Assembly: GCA_024636105.1 (NCBI GenBank)
Contig: JAGXHO010000252.1
Coordinates: 1-8,556 of the forward strand
DNA: 8,556 nucleotides
Source: Trueperaceae bacterium
GTDB taxonomy: Bacteria > Deinococcota > Deinococci > Deinococcales > Trueperaceae
Direction of reading: 5' to 3'
Shown: positions 6,769 to 8,556 of the stretch, piece after piece
Layout: each line of letters opens with the position of its first letter
Position numbering within the stretch: position 1 is the stretch's first letter
The notes under the pieces: generated by a model
Told to the model about the DNA's origin: nothing
Database searches by the model: none
The model's input: only the letters and a program-made list of their open reading frames with translations
Program-made: the position numbers and the translations under genes

Positions 6769-8178
6769 TCAGCGGTTCGCGAAGCGCGCGGCCGCCCAGT
6801 CGACGATGGTGGCGAGCACCACCTCATCGATCGTGGTCTCGATCGCGCCGTACTCCTCGAGGAGGCCGGTCGTCGCCGGCTGCATGAGGTGGTTGAGGCC
6901 TTCGAACACGAGCACGGTGGCGTCGGGGTTGCCCGCGAGCGCTTCGCGCATCGGCCCTTCGCTCTGCTCGGCGTCGACCTGGAAGTCCAGGCCGCCGAAG
7001 AGCGCCAGCGCCGGCACGTCGAGCTGCTCGAGGTAGGGGCGCGGGTCGAAGGCGAGGAAGGCGCGGAACGAGGAGCCGGTGACGCCCGCCTGTTGGAGCG
7101 CGATGAACTGCTCGAACTCCTCCTGGGGTGGACGTTGGTCGGCGGGGATCTCCGCCTCGACGCGCTCGCGCACCAGGGCGCGGGCGCCCTCGAGGTCCTC
7201 GCTCTGCAGAAGCGTCCACAGCGCGCGCAAGAAGTCGAGCTGGCTGGCGACCGCGGCGTCGACCGCGTCCTGCGACGCCCCTTGGTCCACGAGCGTGCGG
7301 CCGATGAGGAGCTCGTTCTGGAGTTCGAGCACCGTGAAGCCGTCGACCGCCGGGCCGGCCATGAGGATCGCGAAGGCGACGTCGTCGCGCTCGGCCGCCA
7401 CGTAGGGCGCGAGGAAGCCGCCCTGGCTGTGGCCCAAGAGGCCCATCGCGTCGGCGTCGACGCGCGGGTGGCCGGCGAGCAGGTCGAGTCCGGCGCCCAC
7501 GTCGCCAGCGAGGTCGGCGAAGCTCGCGTCGGTATCGCTGCCGGTACTACCGCCCACGCCGCGGTCGTCGACGCGCAGCACCGCGAAACCGGCACGCGTC
7601 AGCCGGTCGGCGAGCAGCAGGAAGGGTTTGTGGCCGATGATCTCCTCGTTGCGGTCCTGCGGCCCGCTGCCGGTGATCAGCAGCACCGCCGGCACCCGGT
7701 CCTCGCCCTCGGGCAACGTGAGCGTGCCCGCCAGGGTGACGCCGCCGCTCGCGAAGCTCACCTCTTCTTCGAGGTACGGGAACGGCGGCATCGGTTCCTG
7801 GGGGCGCAGGTTGGCGGCCTCGGTCCGCGTGAGGGCGAAGGGGAAGACCTGCCCGCCCTGGGTGAAGGTGCCCTCGACGGCGTCGCCGGCGATCGTGCCT
7901 TCGAACAGGGGGTCGCCCGGGACGCCCGGCATGCCGAAGCGCAGCACGTCGCCCTCGAGCGCGACGGGGGCGAGGGCGAACTCGATGAGCCCCTGGGCGG
8001 GGATGTCGAGCGTGCCGGCGAGCGCGGCGCCATCGAGGGTGAAGGTGGCGCGGATGTCGAGCCCGCCGCCGGGGAGCTCGATGGCGCCCTGCCAGGTGCC
8101 GACCGGGTCGGTCTGGGCGAAGGCGGCGCCGACGAGTAGCGCGGCGAGCAGAGTCAGGGTTCGGATCGATCGGGTCAT
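6769..8178 (-). CDS. Secreted alpha/beta hydrolase (EstD-like serine esterase)
   Basis: The product is 469 aa. A signal peptide spans residues 1-21 (cleavage AFA|QT, no lipobox), so the enzyme acts outside the cytoplasm. A beta-rich N-terminal domain (about 25-118, GTWQGAIELPGGGL and repeated G-T/L-x-G strands) precedes the catalytic domain, as in EstD-type esterases. The catalytic domain shows GSGPQDRNE (170-178), which helps form the oxyanion hole, DDRGVGGSTG (204-213), the nucleophile elbow GHSQGG with S251, the acid D398 in GGLDFQVD and H430 in GLNHL. A helical lid-like insertion lies at about 285-365. It probably cleaves carboxylic esters; the natural substrate is unknown. The ATG at 8178 overlaps the stop of the small upstream gene (ATGA), and AGGAGG sits 10 nt before it, inside that gene. 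The pair should be translated together. Confidence 0.94.
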   Translation of the reverse strand: MTRSIRTLTLLAALLVGAAFAQTDPVGTWQGAIELPGGGLDIRATFTLDGAALAGTLDIPAQGLIEFALAPVALEGDVLRFGMPGVPGDPLFEGTIAGDAVEGTFTQGGQVFPFALTRTEAANLRPQEPMPPFPYLEEEVSFASGGVTLAGTLTLPEGEDRVPAVLLITGSGPQDRNEEIIGHKPFLLLADRLTRAGFAVLRVDDRGVGGSTGSDTDASFADLAGDVGAGLDLLAGHPRVDADAMGLLGHSQGGFLAPYVAAERDDVAFAILMAGPAVDGFTVLELQNELLIGRTLVDQGASQDAVDAAVASQLDFLRALWTLLQSEDLEGARALVRERVEAEIPADQRPPQEEFEQFIALQQAGVTGSSFRAFLAFDPRPYLEQLDVPALALFGGLDFQVDAEQSEGPMREALAGNPDATVLVFEGLNHLMQPATTGLLEEYGAIETTIDEVVLATIVDWAAARFANR

Positions 8179-8432
8179 GCGGTGTCGTCCTCCTCGGGGG
8201 TCTCGGACGCGGGGGCGTCCGACGGCGGTTCGGGCGCCTTGGGCGGGCGGCCGCGTTGGGGCAAGGGGCCCGCCCCTTTGGGCAACCGTCCGGCCTGAGC
8301 GAGCGCGCGCCGCAGCAGGTACTCGACGTGCGCGTTGGTGCTGCGCAGTTCGTCCGCCGCCCAGCGGGCCACCGCGTCGTGCACCGCGGGGTCGAGCCGC
8401 AGCAGGACGGGTTTTCGCTCCTTGGGGCTCAT
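8175..8432 (-). CDS. Small ribbon-helix-helix-like protein with a proline-rich acidic tail
   Basis: The product is 85 aa. Residues 6-48 fit an Arc/CopG-like ribbon-helix-helix unit: a short strand KPVLLRL (7-13), a first helix from DPAVHDAVARWAADELRS (14-31) and a second helix NAHVEYLLRRALAQAGR (33-49). The remainder is a low-complexity tail containing RGRPPK (60-65), which resembles an AT-hook core, then acidic Pro/Ser/Asp/Glu residues. Such proteins bind DNA as dimers, often as antitoxins or autorepressors, but no toxin-like partner is present. It overlaps the secreted hydrolase gene by four bases. The ATG at 8432 is the natural start; no strong Shine-Dalgarno precedes it. The fold call rests on pattern and is likely but not certain; the target is unknown. 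Confidence 0.8.
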   Translation of the reverse strand: MSPKERKPVLLRLDPAVHDAVARWAADELRSTNAHVEYLLRRALAQAGRLPKGAGPLPQRGRPPKAPEPPSDAPASETPEEDDTA

Positions 8433-8490
8433 GGTCGGCGGGGCATGCGGGGCGGCTCCGATGGCGCGGGCGGTGCGCTGCGAGCGGGCG

Positions 8491-8556
8491 TCAGGTGTAG
8501 AGCGTGCCGGTGTTCACGACGGGTTGGGTGGCCTGGTGGCCGCACAGCACCACGAG
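8491..8556 (-). CDS. C-terminal end of an unrecognised protein (partial)
   Basis: A minus-strand frame enters from the right edge and ends at TGA (8491-8493), giving 21 residues that finish in VVNTGTLYT. Twenty of 21 codons end in G or C, matching the real genes, and the strand agrees with its neighbours. The stop is 58 nt before the start of the small ribbon-helix-helix gene. I do not recognise the family from this short tail, and a chance open frame is possible. Confidence 0.42.
   Translation of the reverse strand, partial: LVVLCGHQATQPVVNTGTLYT

Noticed and set aside
5932..8139. A 735-codon open frame on the plus strand opposite the ArsR and hydrolase genes
   Set aside because: It runs through the AT-rich palindrome and the operator sites, lacks any domain, and mirrors two genes with complete catalytic or DNA-binding motifs.
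8262..8277. Short inverted repeat AAGGGG/CCCCTT inside the ribbon-helix-helix gene
   Set aside because: The stem is only 6 to 7 bp, lies within Pro/Gly/Lys codons, and is common by chance in GC-rich coding DNA.

Overview
The window is very GC-rich bacterial DNA with codons that almost always end in G or C. It fits a high-GC bacterium with an outer membrane or similar envelope. Secreted proteins carry plain signal peptides ending in AVA|QT or AFA|QT rather than lipoprotein signals, and two genes lack a Shine-Dalgarno but have a TANNNT hexamer just before the ATG. Together these features recall Deinococcota (Trueperales/Deinococcales). This placement is an inference from style, not from a marker gene.

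Layout. Apart from the end of a proline-rich protein at the far left (+ strand), every supported gene lies on the minus strand. Read in the direction of transcription, from right to left, these are: the last 21 codons of an unrecognised protein; a small ribbon-helix-helix-like protein overlapping (ATGA) a secreted alpha/beta hydrolase; a near-perfect AT-rich hairpin; an ArsR-type regulator fused to a DUF2087 domain, with two palindromic sites 20 bp apart just upstream; then a tight five-gene set of nitrilase-family amidohydrolase, peptide-type substrate-binding protein, two permeases and an RraA/HMG-aldolase-like protein. A second, decayed copy of the AT-rich palindrome follows, and finally an NADPH-dependent FMN reductase. 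The reductase stop codon interlocks with the stop of the convergent proline-rich gene.

How the genes may work together. The nitrilase, binding protein, permeases and RraA-like gene are joined by 4-nt and 8-nt overlaps or by gaps of 12 and 25 nt, so they are almost certainly one transcript. The likely theme is import of a peptide or amide compound, hydrolysis of an amide by the nitrilase-family enzyme, and further breakdown of a keto acid by the RraA-like protein. No ATPase genes for the transporter are in the window. The ArsR-DUF2087 regulator lies 82 nt upstream on the same strand and may control this operon, itself, or both.

Most unusual signals: the two copies of one AT-rich palindrome in otherwise GC-rich DNA, the twin operator-like sites before the ArsR gene, and the loss of a normally conserved arginine in the RraA-like protein. 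No RNA genes, CRISPR arrays or insertion sequences were seen.
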